From positions 27,576,818 to 27,640,817 of the forward strand of contig OY747716.1 in the NCBI GenBank assembly GCA_963556495.2: a DNA stretch of 64,000 bases, written 5' to 3'. Numbering within the stretch: the first letter of the stretch is position 1; each line of letters opens with the position of its first letter. Below are positions 48,801 to 60,202 of the stretch, one piece after another. The notes beneath the pieces are model-generated. The model was not told where the DNA came from. It was given only the letters and a program-made list of their open reading frames with translations, and did no database searches. Position numbers and translations under genes: made by a program. Origin of the DNA: Valencia hispanica (Eukaryota > Chordata > Actinopteri > Cyprinodontiformes > Valenciidae).

Positions 48801-50784
48801 AATGCAGGTCTTGAAATAAGTAAAGCGAAACTAAAAGGCTAGCAAACCACCGTGAATGAAGCTTGTTGTGGCACTTCGTCTTCTTGATGACACTTCTAGC
48901 GCTTCATCTAGCTGGTCTTTGTTCTTGCTTAGGCTTCAAAGACCTGGCAGTTCAGGTTGAAGTAAGATGAACATCAAAGATGCTGAATGTGGCCCTTTTT
49001 TTTTTTTTTTTTTTTTTTTTTACACGATAGATATTTTCCTTATCTTTTCACCTAGTTTCACCTGCTGGTGCCGGTAGAGACACCAGCACGGCTCTATTGG
49101 GCTGCACCATTCACCACTCAGAATACCACATCAGAACTCCACAGGAACCCCCTCCAAACCTTGTGATCGCTGTTAATGTGCTGTGGCAGAATGTGTTTCT
49201 CTTTCGTCTTTTTAGTTTTTATCTCAGTGGATTTTACCAAAAGATTTATTTTTCTTAAATATTGTTCCGTTTTTACTCCCCTTGACAGAGATTGGTGTTG
49301 AAGGAAAATGCCTACTTTTTGGGGGGGTTTCTTTAGAATGAGAAGGGAATATATAATGGTTATGTTCTGTTGCGAGTTATGGGAGAGAAAGCAAATCGTA
49401 ATGATAGAATGGTATTCATGAAGGCTTTGCCATGGTGTGAAGAGCAAAGCCTGTTTGAAAAAAAAAAAAAAAAACTTAAGACCGTGGAGCTCAGGTTACC
49501 TTGGCTCATGTAAACAGTGGGCCATTAAAAAAATCCAGCTCTGATTTGAAAAAAAAAGGACATTATATCTCTCTTTTCTATTTCCCTGAACAGATGAATA
49601 CCTTTGACCTTTTTCTGGACAGTTTAGTCCCACGGAGGGCCAGAGTCAAGTCTAATATAGTGCCATAGCCATGCAAGTATATGGCCCTGCTTGATGTTTG
49701 CAGAGAGGCAGGCCCAAGCAGGAGTGGACAGCAAAATGTAACTGTCAGCTAAAGGAGAGTAATAAAGGCATTCGCAGCGTCATAGGAAACATATGTGGCT
49801 CCATATGCTCTCCATGTTCTTGTTTCCAGTCTGCTTCATTGTCTGAGATGCACCACTGATCTGGGGGCCTCTAAAGTGCCTCGTGTGTGTGTGAGTGAGA
49901 GATGTGTGTGTGCGTGTGCATTTACACCACTCTGATCTGGGGCCCCCCGAGTGCCCTGTGAAAGATATATGCAAGCAAACCGGCATGAGTTGTGCGTCTT
50001 TGTTTGCTAAAGAAAACCCATCGACAGGAACTTTTGGTGTTAGCAGAATTAGGTATGGGGTGACATGAAAATATCATTCTATGATAACTTAAGTCAAAAT
50101 ACCACACTTAGGATAGTTACACAGAAATTTGAAACAAAATGTAATAAATATTCTAATTTCATGCATTTTCCTACAGCTGCGTAAATAATATAACATTGAT
50201 TATTACTCTTATAATAATGTTAAATACCCATATGTCCGTTTATTTTTTTTTTGTATGACTGAAAATATTTCCACTAGGCGTTGGTTCACCAATGCTTTCA
50301 ACGGTTCCGGTTTCAAAATTTTTAACATTTTCCATCATACCTTAAAAACTTTAAGCATTTCTAATGTAATGCCATAGAACTTGCCAGAGTGATCAGAGAT
50401 TTTTCTATCTTAATGCAACATAGAGTAGCACAGTGTTGCTTCTCCCTAACCTGTTGCTGCACAATGTTGATCAGCTGCTAACATTTTCTTGCTAAAAGAC
50501 AAAACTGGCTTTTTGGAATTATTTTTGGTTGCAAAAAACATGTAAACTAAAGGAGCGACACCTGTTGCTCTTAATAAATAACTCAGGTTTAAAACTACAG
50601 TTGGCCAACTACTAGTTGCAAGTTTAAGAACTCAACTTTTTTATAAATATATTAATAATAACACAAAATAAATGTTAGAGCATCATTATTCCTGTTGTAG
50701 GTGATTTGTTGTCAGAATTTTATGGCAGTAGCAATAAAAAATAGCTTTTATGTTTTAAAGTGGTTGGATCATGCTATTTTGTTG
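45865..50784 (+). other. putative eya1 leader intron / upstream region
   Basis: No coding exon recognised. The GC-richer stretches 46650-46860, 47030-47400 and 48690-48970 are candidate conserved elements. T27 at 48995-49021 and A17 near 49458 are homopolymers. Confidence 0.35.
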
Positions 50785-51062
50785 TTGGAAAAATCCATGA
50801 TGGCATACAGCAATCAAACCGTTCTTATATTTGCTCAGCAGCAGTTTGTGTGTTTCCACTGGTGTTCTGACAATTTATCGTTGTTGATGAGCTCCAAGCC
50901 TTTAAAGTAGGGAGGCCCTCATGCCTTCACCCTAATTTTTAGCTCCCTCCATGGATTCTCTATGAGAGTACTTAATCTCAGATGTTGGCACAATGTTGGT
51001 AAAATATTAAAATATTACCACATTACTATAAACCTGAATCTGCAAAGAGTATGAATAAATGT
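50785..51062 (+). repeat. 278-bp direct repeat, copy 1
   Basis: Nearly identical to 52832-53109 (about three substitutions noticed). Runs from TTGGAAAAATCC to GAGTATGAATAAATGTG. The sequence resembles the subterminal part of a Tc1-type non-autonomous element; its left end is missing here. Confidence 0.92.
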
Positions 51063-51072
51063 GTGTGTTGTG

Positions 51073-51076
<4 letters not shown>

Positions 51077-51139
<63 letters not shown>
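51077..51139. repeat. (TA)n microsatellite
   Basis: About 31 TA units beginning 15 bp after direct repeat copy 1. Confidence 0.97.
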
Positions 51140-51143
<4 letters not shown>

Positions 51144-51209
51144 GTAACTTCCATGATGCTTTAAAGCTATGGTGATTTTACACTGCTGGAATTTTTCCTG
51201 TTAGCAGCG

Positions 51210-51350
51210 AATTGTAGTAGCCCTCTTTCAGTCAGCTGACCAGCAGTGTGCAGCAACAATTGGGGGAGGGGAAGCGATGCGTAACTCTATGCCAGTCACT
51301 CCAGCCCCTTCTCTGGCCTTTTGTTTTAAGGACTTTAAACTGTAAGAACA
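51210..51350 (+). repeat. dispersed old repeat family, copy D
   Basis: GTAGTAGCCCTCTTTCAGTC, GCAGCAACAATTGGGGGAGG, CAGTCACTCCAGCCCCTTCT and TTTTAAGGACTTTAAACTG: the best-preserved member of the family in this window. Confidence 0.6.
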
Positions 51351-51860
51351 TTCTACTTATTTTTTTGATTAATTAAAACATTGGTGTACTTTAATAATGT
51401 GAGTGTACATATTCAATCTATGTGTGCATTTCTGGTCATTGAGAGCGGTTGTGAAGTTAGGGTGTTTCATATTTTCCTTCTGTGTAACAGCCGCAGGCTG
51501 GGGCAGGCATGTGGGAAGGAGCCCCGATGGTCATTAGGGCTTGTCATTATGCCTGGAGGAGGAGTGCTGATAAATTCAGATAGTGTCAATTGCAGATGAA
51601 AGATCTGCTGAAGATGCTAGGGGTGTCACGGTCGACTTGCTTCTGCTCAACAAGTCCCATCTTCTTTCAGTCAGCAGGAAAGCAGAAAGACTCTCCCACA
51701 CTCGGCTTCCCCTCAGCCCCTTGCACCTCCAACCCCTCACCCTTCTGCCTACCTTTAGCCCCACTACACAACACCCCCCCCCCACCCTTCCTGCTTACCT
51801 TGGCTAAGCCGCTTTGCATGTTGATTGGGGGAGGGCTAATCCAGTTTGCAGCTGTCGTAG

Positions 51861-52192
51861 ACCAATGATGAATCACCTTTCCGTCATTTGGCCGTGCTTC
51901 CCTTACTCAGGGAGGAGGGAGGACCTGGAGGAGGAAACAACAGTGGAGCAGGGCTGCAGCTCAGAGACAGACAATGTGAGCCTCTGTTCCCTCGCCAACC
52001 CTCTCTTCCCATTTTGCTCCAGAATAACAATAATGTTTTCTCTGATAAGCCTTTTTGTGTCATGGATGGCTCCGGACTGTGACATCAAGCTGCAGTAACA
52101 AGGACTGACATTGTTTCCTGCCTGGGGCAGGTGGAGGCAGAATAAAGAAAAGGGAGTGTGGTGTGAGAGGACTCTGAGCTGTCTAGGTCCAG
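51861..52192 (+). other. candidate eya1 noncoding exon / promoter region 2
   Basis: A CCAAT box at about 51861-51865 is followed by a purine-rich, GC-richer segment that ends in a near-perfect donor, CCAG/GTAAGA, at 52192/52193. This is 1.8 kb upstream of the ATG exon acceptor at 53975. No good upstream acceptor was recognised, so an alternative first exon seems more likely than an internal one. Inference only. Confidence 0.38.
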
Positions 52193-52805
52193 GTAAGAGC
52201 AGAGTTGTGCCGGTTCCAGCAGCACCAAAGAAATGTAGCTCTTTGTGTGGCATCAGGGATTGCTGTACATTTCTCTGCTAAATTTGTTTCCTAAGTGAAG
52301 AAAGTACACGATGCGGTAGACTTTTAAGCTGGCAGTCCGTGACTGGAAATTTTGGGCAAAGTAGGAGAGCACACTGCTAAGTGTTTGCAAGAAAAAGACT
52401 TAGTGTCCCTAGATTTTCCTCAAGTATTCTCAGCTTGTAGGGTGTGATAATCTTAGGATGAGTACGTGAATATAGCCTAGGGGAAAAAGACATTCCACCT
52501 TCCATAAGCAATTTATTTTTTCTTGTTGCGTCTTTGTTTTGTTCTGTTTATTTATTTATATTGAGTTTTTTTATCCAGTTTGGTCATTGCTAAACTGCTC
52601 AAACAATGAAGCATGAAAGTATTTATGCCCGTGGCCGATTGAGATGTAAAATTACTTTCATTCAACCAATAACTTTTTTGTGATAGGAAATGAGACAAGC
52701 ATCTCCAAAGAAAAATGAATGAATAAAACACTGTAAAGGAAGTATACATTTTTAGAAACATCTACTTTTATTTAAATTTTCAAAATTTAAAATAGCAGAT
52801 TAAAG

Positions 52806-53109
52806 ATTATTCATACCCTTCTCAATGAGCTTTGGAAAAATCCTTGATGGCATACAGCAATCAAACCGTTCTTATATTTGCTCAGCAGCAGTTTGTGTGT
52901 TTCCACTGGTGTTCTGACAATTTATCGTTGTTGATGAGCTCCAAGCCTTTAAAGTAGGGAGGCCCTCATGCCATCACCCTAATTTTTAGCTCCCTCCATG
53001 GATTCTCTATGAGAGTACTTAATCTCAGATGTTGGCACAATGTTGGTAAAATATTAAAATATTATCACATTACTATAAACCTGAATCTGCAAAGAGTATG
53101 AATAAATGT
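52806..53109 (+). mobile_element. non-autonomous Tc1-like element containing 278-bp repeat copy 2
   Basis: ATTATTCATACCCTT at left and, inverted, TTTATTCATACTCTT at right form a degenerate inverted repeat. The body from 52832 is the second copy of the 278-bp repeat. It is followed by a G run and a (TA)n tract at 53137-53176. Confidence 0.7.
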
Positions 53110-53131
53110 GGGGGGGGGAAAAATAAAATAA

Positions 53132-53136
<5 letters not shown>

Positions 53137-53176
<40 letters not shown>
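53137..53176. repeat. (TA)n microsatellite
   Basis: About 20 TA units following direct repeat copy 2. Confidence 0.95.
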
Positions 53177-53183
<7 letters not shown>

Positions 53184-53975
53184 GTATATATGTGTGTGTG
53201 TGCGTCAAAATGTAGTCTGTGCTAATGATGGTTTAATCTTGTAATATTGAAGTTTTTTGGCACCTTATATTATTGTAACATGCCTTTTATAGAAGCTATT
53301 GTGGTTATCAGCAGCTGACCCTGAAAATTAATTGAAGCTAAAAAAAAAATCCTTGAACAGTTGCAGTAGGAGCAGTAGTGTTATGTGCTGTTTTATTTTT
53401 TCAAATCTCTTGTGCCTCCTATCTACACTGTGGACGATCAAATCCTTTGAGTGCACAGATGAGAAGATAGAATAATGTTTTCTGTGGCGTGGTCTTTTGT
53501 ATAAACACAGAAACAATTAAGGAGCTTGCCAGAGCAAACACACGCCTCATGAACTTCTCATCCGCCCATCACTGAGGTATTGGCTCTTATAATCAGGCAG
53601 AATGCTGCGCTTTTAACACATTAAGCATTGCCTCAAACCAGCAAAACATCTGTTAGCACTCATCATCACCACAAAAACATGATATACACTTAAGATCATT
53701 TCAGCTGCATGAAACACCAGACTAATTAGACAGTAAACATTCTGTAAAACAACTCGTATTGTAAAATTATGGCTATCATCACAAAATAAAACATTGCAAA
53801 AACATTGTATTTTAACCTCAGGCTGTAGCATATATAAATATTCACCTAGATTGCATTTTTTAAAGCCATGCAGCCTTTATATTCAGCATTACGTGTCAGA
53901 GCTCCGAGTCTTCTCTGAAACTACAATTATTTGTGTAATTTGATTTGCTGAGTGTGTGCATGTGTGTCCTTTCAG
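53177..53975 (+). other. eya1: sequence just upstream of eya1 first coding exon (intron)
   Basis: No exon or element recognised. It ends in the pyrimidine-rich GTCCTTTCAG acceptor. Confidence 0.5.
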
Positions 53976-54103
53976 GTCTATGGAAATGCAGGATCTAGCC
54001 AGTCCTCACAGCCGAGTAAGTGGAAGCAGTGAATCTCCTAATGGTCCCAACCTCGACAACTCACACATCAGTAACAATTCCATGACACCCAATGGCACAG
54101 AAG
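53976..54103 (+). CDS. eya1: eya1 first coding exon
   Basis: The acceptor is TTTCAG at 53970-53975 and the ATG is at 53980. The exon encodes 41 residues (MEMQDL...MTPNGTE) plus the first base of a split codon, then the donor GTACGT. The short 4-nt leader before the ATG shows this is an internal exon whose transcript begins further upstream. The reading matches the EYA1 N terminus almost residue for residue from memory of the family. Confidence 0.93.
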
Positions 54104-57100
54104 GTACGTTTGCTGCATTATAATTTGAAATCTTACAACATTATTATAGAAATTTGCTATTTGAATGTAGATATGTAGGTATTAGAACAGAAGCAACAAA
54201 ACCTTGGTCTTTTTTAGACTAGAAAGTTTTATTGTGGCTTAAAGTTGACCTTGTTACTGTGAAGCTTTTTATGCTACTTTCTGCCGGTGAATCTGTATGT
54301 TGCACAGTCGCGTGCCTGTAGTAGTTGTTTTCAGTGACTATTAGCTGTTTATTTAAGCAACCATGTAATTATTCAAAGCCCACAGCATGGAAATGATTGA
54401 GTTTTGAATGTGGTCTCCTCTGTACATACTTATTTGCTCAGGTGATTCGCCTGTGCTTTAAATCTGAGCCTTTGTTTAGTGAAGCAGTCACAACCCAACA
54501 AATTATTAAAATCACCCCTTGCCGTGTAATCTCCAGTTTTTTTTTTTAGCCCGAGGCTCAGACTCTATATTTCTCGTCGTGCAGACTGTCATGTGTCCCT
54601 TTTGCCATTCTGTCTTTCCCATAGGTGATAACATCACAATGCTTACCACTGCAGACTGGTTGTTAGGTTCTAACTCACAGTCTACAGCAGGTTTGTCTAC
54701 TTTTAGTGACACAATGAAAGGACAATACTTGGTGTTTTTTCCAGACTCAAATAGAAGCACTCCTTTTTCCAATTTCTTCCTCTTGGTAAAGTCATTTGTC
54801 TTCATAAAAATCTCCCTTAAATACAAAGTTTATTTTTGTAAAAATTAGAAAACTGCCTCAACTATTGTGCCTTTCATTAAGAAACTTTTTGGATTTTCTG
54901 GTATTTTGTTTCAAGCATGGTTTAACACCTACTGGCCTTGAGTACATTGTTACTGAGCGGTCAGATTGTGAACTTTTTGTTCGGATCCTCAATGCTGCCT
55001 CCTGAACATAGTGGTTATTGTTTGCTATGTGACCCCCAGTGTGTGCTAGTTCATGCATGCACTATGTGACCGTATTTTTACCATTGTGTTGTTCAAAGGT
55101 GTTACCCCCTCATCAACATCTGTGCAAGCGCTGCAGAAACATGTAAAACATGACAGCAAATGACTTCTTCAACCATGAGGGATTCCACTAAGCATGACTC
55201 CTTTGCCCACATTGTCAATTTGCTTTGCCACAAAAAAGGAAGAAAAACAGATGAAAAAAATCCCTTAGCTTGCCTGAAGTGAAATGGATTGATTTCAAAG
55301 ATTCCTGAGCTGTCAGAGAGCTGTGAAATTGTCTTTGCAAGTCTATTGCTGGGCTGTATAATGGAGTCAAGGTCAAACCGTGTTAGCTACACTCTTAAAA
55401 CAATTTTATATACTATATATTTTCTTGACATTTCAATTGAAGTTGCATGTCTTGCACTAGTTCTTTTTCTCTGTGACTTTCAAGTGTGTCACTTAGTCAA
55501 ATGTAGCTGGTGTATTCTCTTTCTTTCAGAACTGTAAAAATACAGTTTTATAATTATTTCACAACTAACTATACATAACTTGCACCGATCAATCAGCCAG
55601 AGATCGGAATCACTCGATTTGTACTTGATTGGCTCAAATACAAAAAAGTGAGATTTTTATCTTCCATATTTGCTAAGCGCTTCACCTTACGTCATGTACT
55701 TAAAAAAAATGAGAAAAAGGGCCAAGGGCATGTGCTTGTAGGCTTAAAGGAAATAATCTTGTAATTTGCTGTTAGACTCAAAACTGCTACCTCTATCAAT
55801 GAACGCATAGTTATTTTTTTATTCTTTACATGTCACTGAGGTAACAAATACATTTTTTAAAAACTGAATCCATAGGTGAGACGAAAATAAAAACAGAAGT
55901 GGTGTCAGTCGGGAAAAGCTTTATCCGTGCATCTCTAATTATACAAAGGAGAAATGATGACAAACTATTATCGAATACAAGTGATTCATTTGTCATTTTC
56001 GACTATTTTAGAGGAATTTAAAATTGACAATCTTGAAATTAAGAAGAAAACTGTTGCTATGTTTGCTCATCTCAGCTTTCTTCTTCTTTTTTTGTTTCGT
56101 TTTAAAAAACGTCAAAACTTAATGCGGATGAAGATGTCTTTTTTTTATTGTTCTAACTTTATTTGGTGACAATGTGACCTCTTTATTTACAGTCAAAACA
56201 GAACCAATGAGCAGCAGCGAAATCGCCTCTTCAGTCACAGACTCCGCTTTAGACAGCTTCTCAGGATCAGGTGAGGGAAAAGCATTGTCTCGTGAAAATT
56301 TTTCAGTATGTGTGGTGGACTAACACACACAAACACAACAGAACTGATGATGTAATGAGCCTAAAGATGGGGGCTGATAAGTCAGGCTTTAGTAAGTGTC
56401 TCAGCAGCCAATCTGATCTAAGGTTTTTGCCTGTATTCCTGTGTTTAGGCACAAAATACTTTTTCTTGACTTTGTCAGCATATTTATATGCTGTGCGGGC
56501 TTACGTGTGTGTATGTAGTTGCTCACTCTGTTGGTTCCCATGTCAGTGAGGGCTGAATTACGACCTGCAGAGCCCAAAGTCTGTTTGTCCAGTGGAGTGA
56601 CACAGCGTCCCAGTGGCCCTGTCTCTCCACTGGCTGTTACCCTATCGCCCTGTCAGAGCCAGTGTTTTCACACCTTCCTTTCAGTAAAGAAACATCATAC
56701 AGACACACACACACACGCACGCATACATAAACACATTGCTACCGAAGGCCAAGGCTCATGAGCATTGCACATTTCTTATTTCCACCATCTGTGGTATCAC
56801 TGTGCAACAGAATGTGGCATTTTGTGTAAAAATTCATTAATGGCAGTGTGCGGTATTAACTTGCGACAAATTTTCCTGTATTTTCTCAACCATTTAACTA
56901 AGTACTCGATACTTAACGCTAGAACAGCATAAATCACTGCATGACTTTTGTCTCTGACAATATTAATGAAATTTAGTAATCTTATACCCCGTATCCTCCG
57001 CGGGGGAAACCCAAAGCTCTGTTCAGAGGAGAAAGTGTTGTCCGGTGGCAGGTGCTGGCGATGTGGGAAAAGTGTTCAGTATTAATAACGTGTGTGAGGG

Positions 57101-60100
57101 GTTAGGGCATACAGTTTCATACAGTAAGCGCTCCCCCGCAACAAAATCCCTCATTTTACATGTCACGACCAATTAGACAGATGTTTCGAAACTTTGCCAC
57201 TTCACTGCACCAACAAAAACTGACGCATGCTGGAATCCTGATAAAGTTTCATAAATTAAAGATATTCTGATTTACTACTTTTTAAAATAATGGTGGAGAC
57301 TTTTCTTGATTCATGTTAAGGCTGTTTTTTTTTTTATAATCTGTAAGTTAGTTGCTGATGTTTTGCTGGCTGGAATTCTTTTGATATCATTTAAATCTTA
57401 TTCTATTTTCAAATTTTTGTTTGTTTTGTTTTGACAAAAGCCTTTTTAATGCTTAGAGAGCAACATAAACATGTATTTTTTAAACAGTGTAAAAGTTTTA
57501 GAGAGCATATAATTTTTAAAAAGGTAATTTGTGGTATTACATTCAACTTAAAAACATACATCTTTTAAACGACGGTAAAAAAAAAGAGCACTGTGGGACC
57601 AGGTAGTTTTAAAATGTACAGTGCCTCTCAAGCACCTGCATTCAGGGTTGTCATTTCCTTTGTTTCTGTGGCTTGAAAGTTTATAAGTAGAGATGCACTG
57701 ATATCTCTTTTCTATCTGAAAGCTTTGACTTTTCAGTTCTACTGAGAGCCGATTCCAATTTCTCTTTAAGAGTTATAAGAAAATGGGGGAAAAACATTAA
57801 AAATATTGTTTCTAGCTTTTCTGTCATGGATAATCATTAATTATTTTCATAGACGAATGACAAATTTTTTTTTAAAGACATCTGCAGCTTAAATTAGCAA
57901 TTATTGCCGTTACTGTGGCTAGCAAGGCTAAAACCACAGGCTCCGTGCACATTACTTAGAGAATGCAGACCCTTACCTCAACTCAAGTATTTTCAAAAAT
58001 TCTCCCAACACTTCCAAATCCAGCATGTTCCGATACAGGCAGCTTAAAAGCTCAACATGATAAAACTGTGCTACATTGCCATAGATTGTTCAGCCATGCT
58101 GTTAATCACTGCAAGTCTTGCTCTCTCTCACCCTCTAAGCCTGAAGGACCTGCAGGAATGTCTTAGCATTTCATTTATAATAGTTTCCTTTTAAATAGCC
58201 TTTTACATCTCTTTGCTTCTTCTGACCTTGTTGTTAAAAACACAGTTTTCAGAGTGTTGATTGACATTTAAATATGGTGCATGCATTGATCGGAACAAGA
58301 CATAATTTTTCAGTTTCCAACCGGTTAATTAGCAGTCAAGGCCAATTAAGCTAAAAATCTGTCAATCCAATCATCCAATTTTTTTTGTCCATCTTTAATT
58401 GTAAGCGTTTTAAATTGCGGACTGAGATTTTGTGGGCAGTTGTGTGGGTGTCATTGCAGCCTTGAAGTGTCCTGGAAATGCACACCTGAGTATTTGATTC
58501 CATTATTGCTCCCCTGTTTTTAACATTAAATAAGTTTACAACAATAAACAGAGCAGAGAGAAGTTATTACCCTTTTCTTGAAGTCCAGCAGCTCTTTTTG
58601 GCAGAAGATTATATTTACCTTATTTCTTAATGTTTAAATATGTGCTTGCCTCTTTTCTTTTTTCTCTCCTCAGCTATTGGAACCAGTGGCTTCAGCCCAA
58701 GACAAACTCACCAGTTCTCTCCGCAGATTTATCCGTCCAAGTAAGGTTTCGTTTACTTTTACTTTTTTGTAAAATAACCAGCATCCAGCTTCATTTGGAT
58801 CTTTAATCAGATCCTTCTGTTAGATTGAGCCTTTCTGATGGGCTTTGTTTGCCTGGACGTCTTCAGTTTGTGCATTCTGAAATCTGTTGTAATTATTATG
58901 TTGTAAAAATTTCCTTTCCCATTTATTGTTGTTTCTCTGTGTATATGTATGTATATATCTTTGGGACGCCGTCCGTCTTACGGGTTGGCTGACTATTTAG
59001 TTAAAGGACAACAAGTACAAGAACGTGGCAGTTAGTAAAGTTGTAATTATAGTTTTAGGGGTCTTCCTGTCATCTTTTTTTCACTTTTCTGGTTTGTTTC
59101 TGTCCTCTAATAGCAGGACATACCCACATATTCTGCCTACTCCTTCATCTCAAAACATGGCTGCGTATGGGCAGACGCAGTACACCACAGGAATGCAGCA
59201 GGCCGCAGCATATGCTAGCTACCCTCAGCCTGGCCAGCCCTATGGCATCCCTGCTTATGGTAAGATTTGCACACATCAGAAAACTCCTGCTATGTAGCAT
59301 CAAATAATGTATGCATAGAATAAGATACAGTATTTCTTTCTTTGCTTAAAGTCAAGATTAACACTTTGCTCATACCAAACCGGGTTCCCACAATTCCTCC
59401 AGCAGAACTAGAGCAGCAGAGATGCTGAGTTGTTGTTTAGTGCCTGTATATTTGCAGTCAGTGTAATGTGGAAGAATTTGCTTATGAAGCTGTTCACATA
59501 GATCAGAAAGATTAGCAATATAAATCTGAAAACAGAAACCAGTTTCCTCTGGCATTGTAAGAGAAAGCACAGAGTAAATGTCTTTATTTGTCCAAAGTCT
59601 TTGGAGCGTTTTGACCCCAGAAAATTCTGCAATATGTGGAGGAATTTATGTTGTTTATTTGAATGGAGCCGTGCAACCTACTGTTGCACAGAAACAACAC
59701 CATGGCTCACTCAGCCAAGGCAGTGGTCACTGTAACTCACAAACACAAGCCACATGTTTTATTACTTGTGCATCTTTTTACTTAATACCTAAATGATAAC
59801 ATTATATTTGACTAAATAAAGCAACATAGTCTAAACCAGCCTTTGTTTTTACAGCCAAGCAGCTCCTTGTGTGAGCGAGAAAATGTTTCTAAACAGCGGA
59901 GCATGGTGGAAATCAGTTATCAGCTAATCTCTGCTCAGCCATTGTGATTAGTGTGTTATGCTAACAGACAGAGGCAGAGTCCCTTTGCTGTGTCCAATGT
60001 AATTTAAACCTGTGTTGACTGTTGTCTGTGCATCAAACCGATCTGGTGTCACTAACTGATTTAGGTCCATTGTGGGCAGGCATAAAGACCGAGGGGGGTC

Positions 60101-60202
60101 TGAGCCAGTCCCAATCCCCTGGACAGACGGGCTTCTTGAGCTATGGCTCTGGCTTCACCACACCACAGACGGGACAGGCCCCTTACAGTTACCAGATGCA
60201 GG
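53980..60202 (+). CDS. eya1: eya1, eyes absent homolog 1, N-terminal coding half (join of six exons; incomplete at right edge)
   Basis: EYA1 is a transcriptional co-activator and protein tyrosine phosphatase. It binds SIX homeoproteins in the nucleus and acts in the PAX-SIX-EYA-DACH network for ear, kidney and branchial development (family knowledge). The coding path is 53980-54103, optional 54625-54690, 56193-56270, 58674-58740, 59114-59259 and 60065-60202, all joined in phase with GT/AG borders. It gives about 184 residues, or 206 with the cassette. The start [12 protein letters not shown] and the motifs [48 protein letters not shown] and APYSYQMQ match the EYA1 N-terminal transactivation region, rich in Tyr, Pro, Ser, Gln and Thr. 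EYA4 is closely related, but SSESPNGPN and MTPNGTE favour EYA1. The ATG lies 4 nt inside its exon, so 5' UTR exons must lie upstream. The last exon ends in phase 1 at a GTGAGA donor. The continuation and the whole phosphatase domain are outside the window. Confidence 0.94.
54625..54690 (+). CDS. eya1: eya1 alternative (cassette) coding exon
   Basis: This 66-nt exon is phase 1 on both sides, so it can be included or skipped without a frame change. Skipping gives ...NGTE-VKTEP..., the usual mammalian EYA1 reading. Inclusion adds 22 residues with the core [17 protein letters not shown]. The acceptor has a pyrimidine tract and ATAG at 54621-54624. The donor GTTTGT is weak, as often seen at cassette exons. 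A very similar segment (TADWLL core) occurs in EYA4 proteins, which supports a real and ancient exon and not a chance open stretch. Confidence 0.85.
56193..56270 (+). CDS. eya1: eya1 coding exon (KTEPMSSSE segment)
   Basis: The acceptor is TTTACAG ending at 56192 and the donor is GTGAGG at 56271. The 78 nt continue the split codon into [14 protein letters not shown], then ALDSFSGS, and leave one base for the next exon. The VKTEP motif is a sumoylation-like psi-KxE site, shared across EYA1/EYA4 as far as I recall. Confidence 0.92.
58674..58740 (+). CDS. eya1: eya1 coding exon ([16 protein letters not shown] segment)
   Basis: The acceptor CTCCTCAG follows a long pyrimidine tract ending at 58673, and the donor is GTAAGG at 58741. 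The 67 nt encode [22 protein letters not shown] and leave two bases (AA) whose third base depends on which half of the downstream tandem acceptor is used. Confidence 0.92.
59111..59116 (+). promoter_or_regulatory. eya1: NAGNAG tandem splice acceptor in eya1
   Basis: TAGCAG directly precedes GACATACCC. Both AGs are in splicing distance and differ by 3 nt. Using the first gives the junction codons AAC AGG (Asn-Arg); using the second gives AAG (Lys). This is seen directly; use of both sites is inferred. Confidence 0.6.
59114..59259 (+). CDS. eya1: eya1 coding exon (YPHILPTP / [10 protein letters not shown] segment)
   Basis: The exon begins at the first AG of TAGCAG (start 59114, giving Asn-Arg-Thr at the junction) or at the second (start 59117, giving Lys-Thr). 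It continues as [18 protein letters not shown], then the Gln/Tyr-rich [10 protein letters not shown] stretch and QPYGIPAYG, and ends in phase 1 before GTAAGA. The longer form matches the Asn-Arg seen in mammalian EYA1. Confidence 0.93.
60065..60202 (+). CDS. eya1: eya1 coding exon (WAGIKTEGG / SYQMQ segment)
   Basis: The acceptor is ATTTAG at 60059-60064 and the donor is GTGAGA at 60203. The 138 nt encode [16 protein letters not shown], then [16 protein letters not shown] and APYSYQMQ, and end in phase 1. This is the last coding exon found. The 3.8 kb to the right edge contain no sequence matching the expected next segment (SSFTTSSG-like), so the following intron leaves the window. Confidence 0.93.

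Larger units (their letters stand above)
54104..58673 (+). other. eya1: eya1 introns flanking the cassette and KTEP exons
   Basis: AT-rich intronic DNA between the exons listed. It holds a short CA-type microsatellite at about 56702-56722 and a GC-richer patch at 56990-57140. No transposon with recognisable ends was found. Confidence 0.6.
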
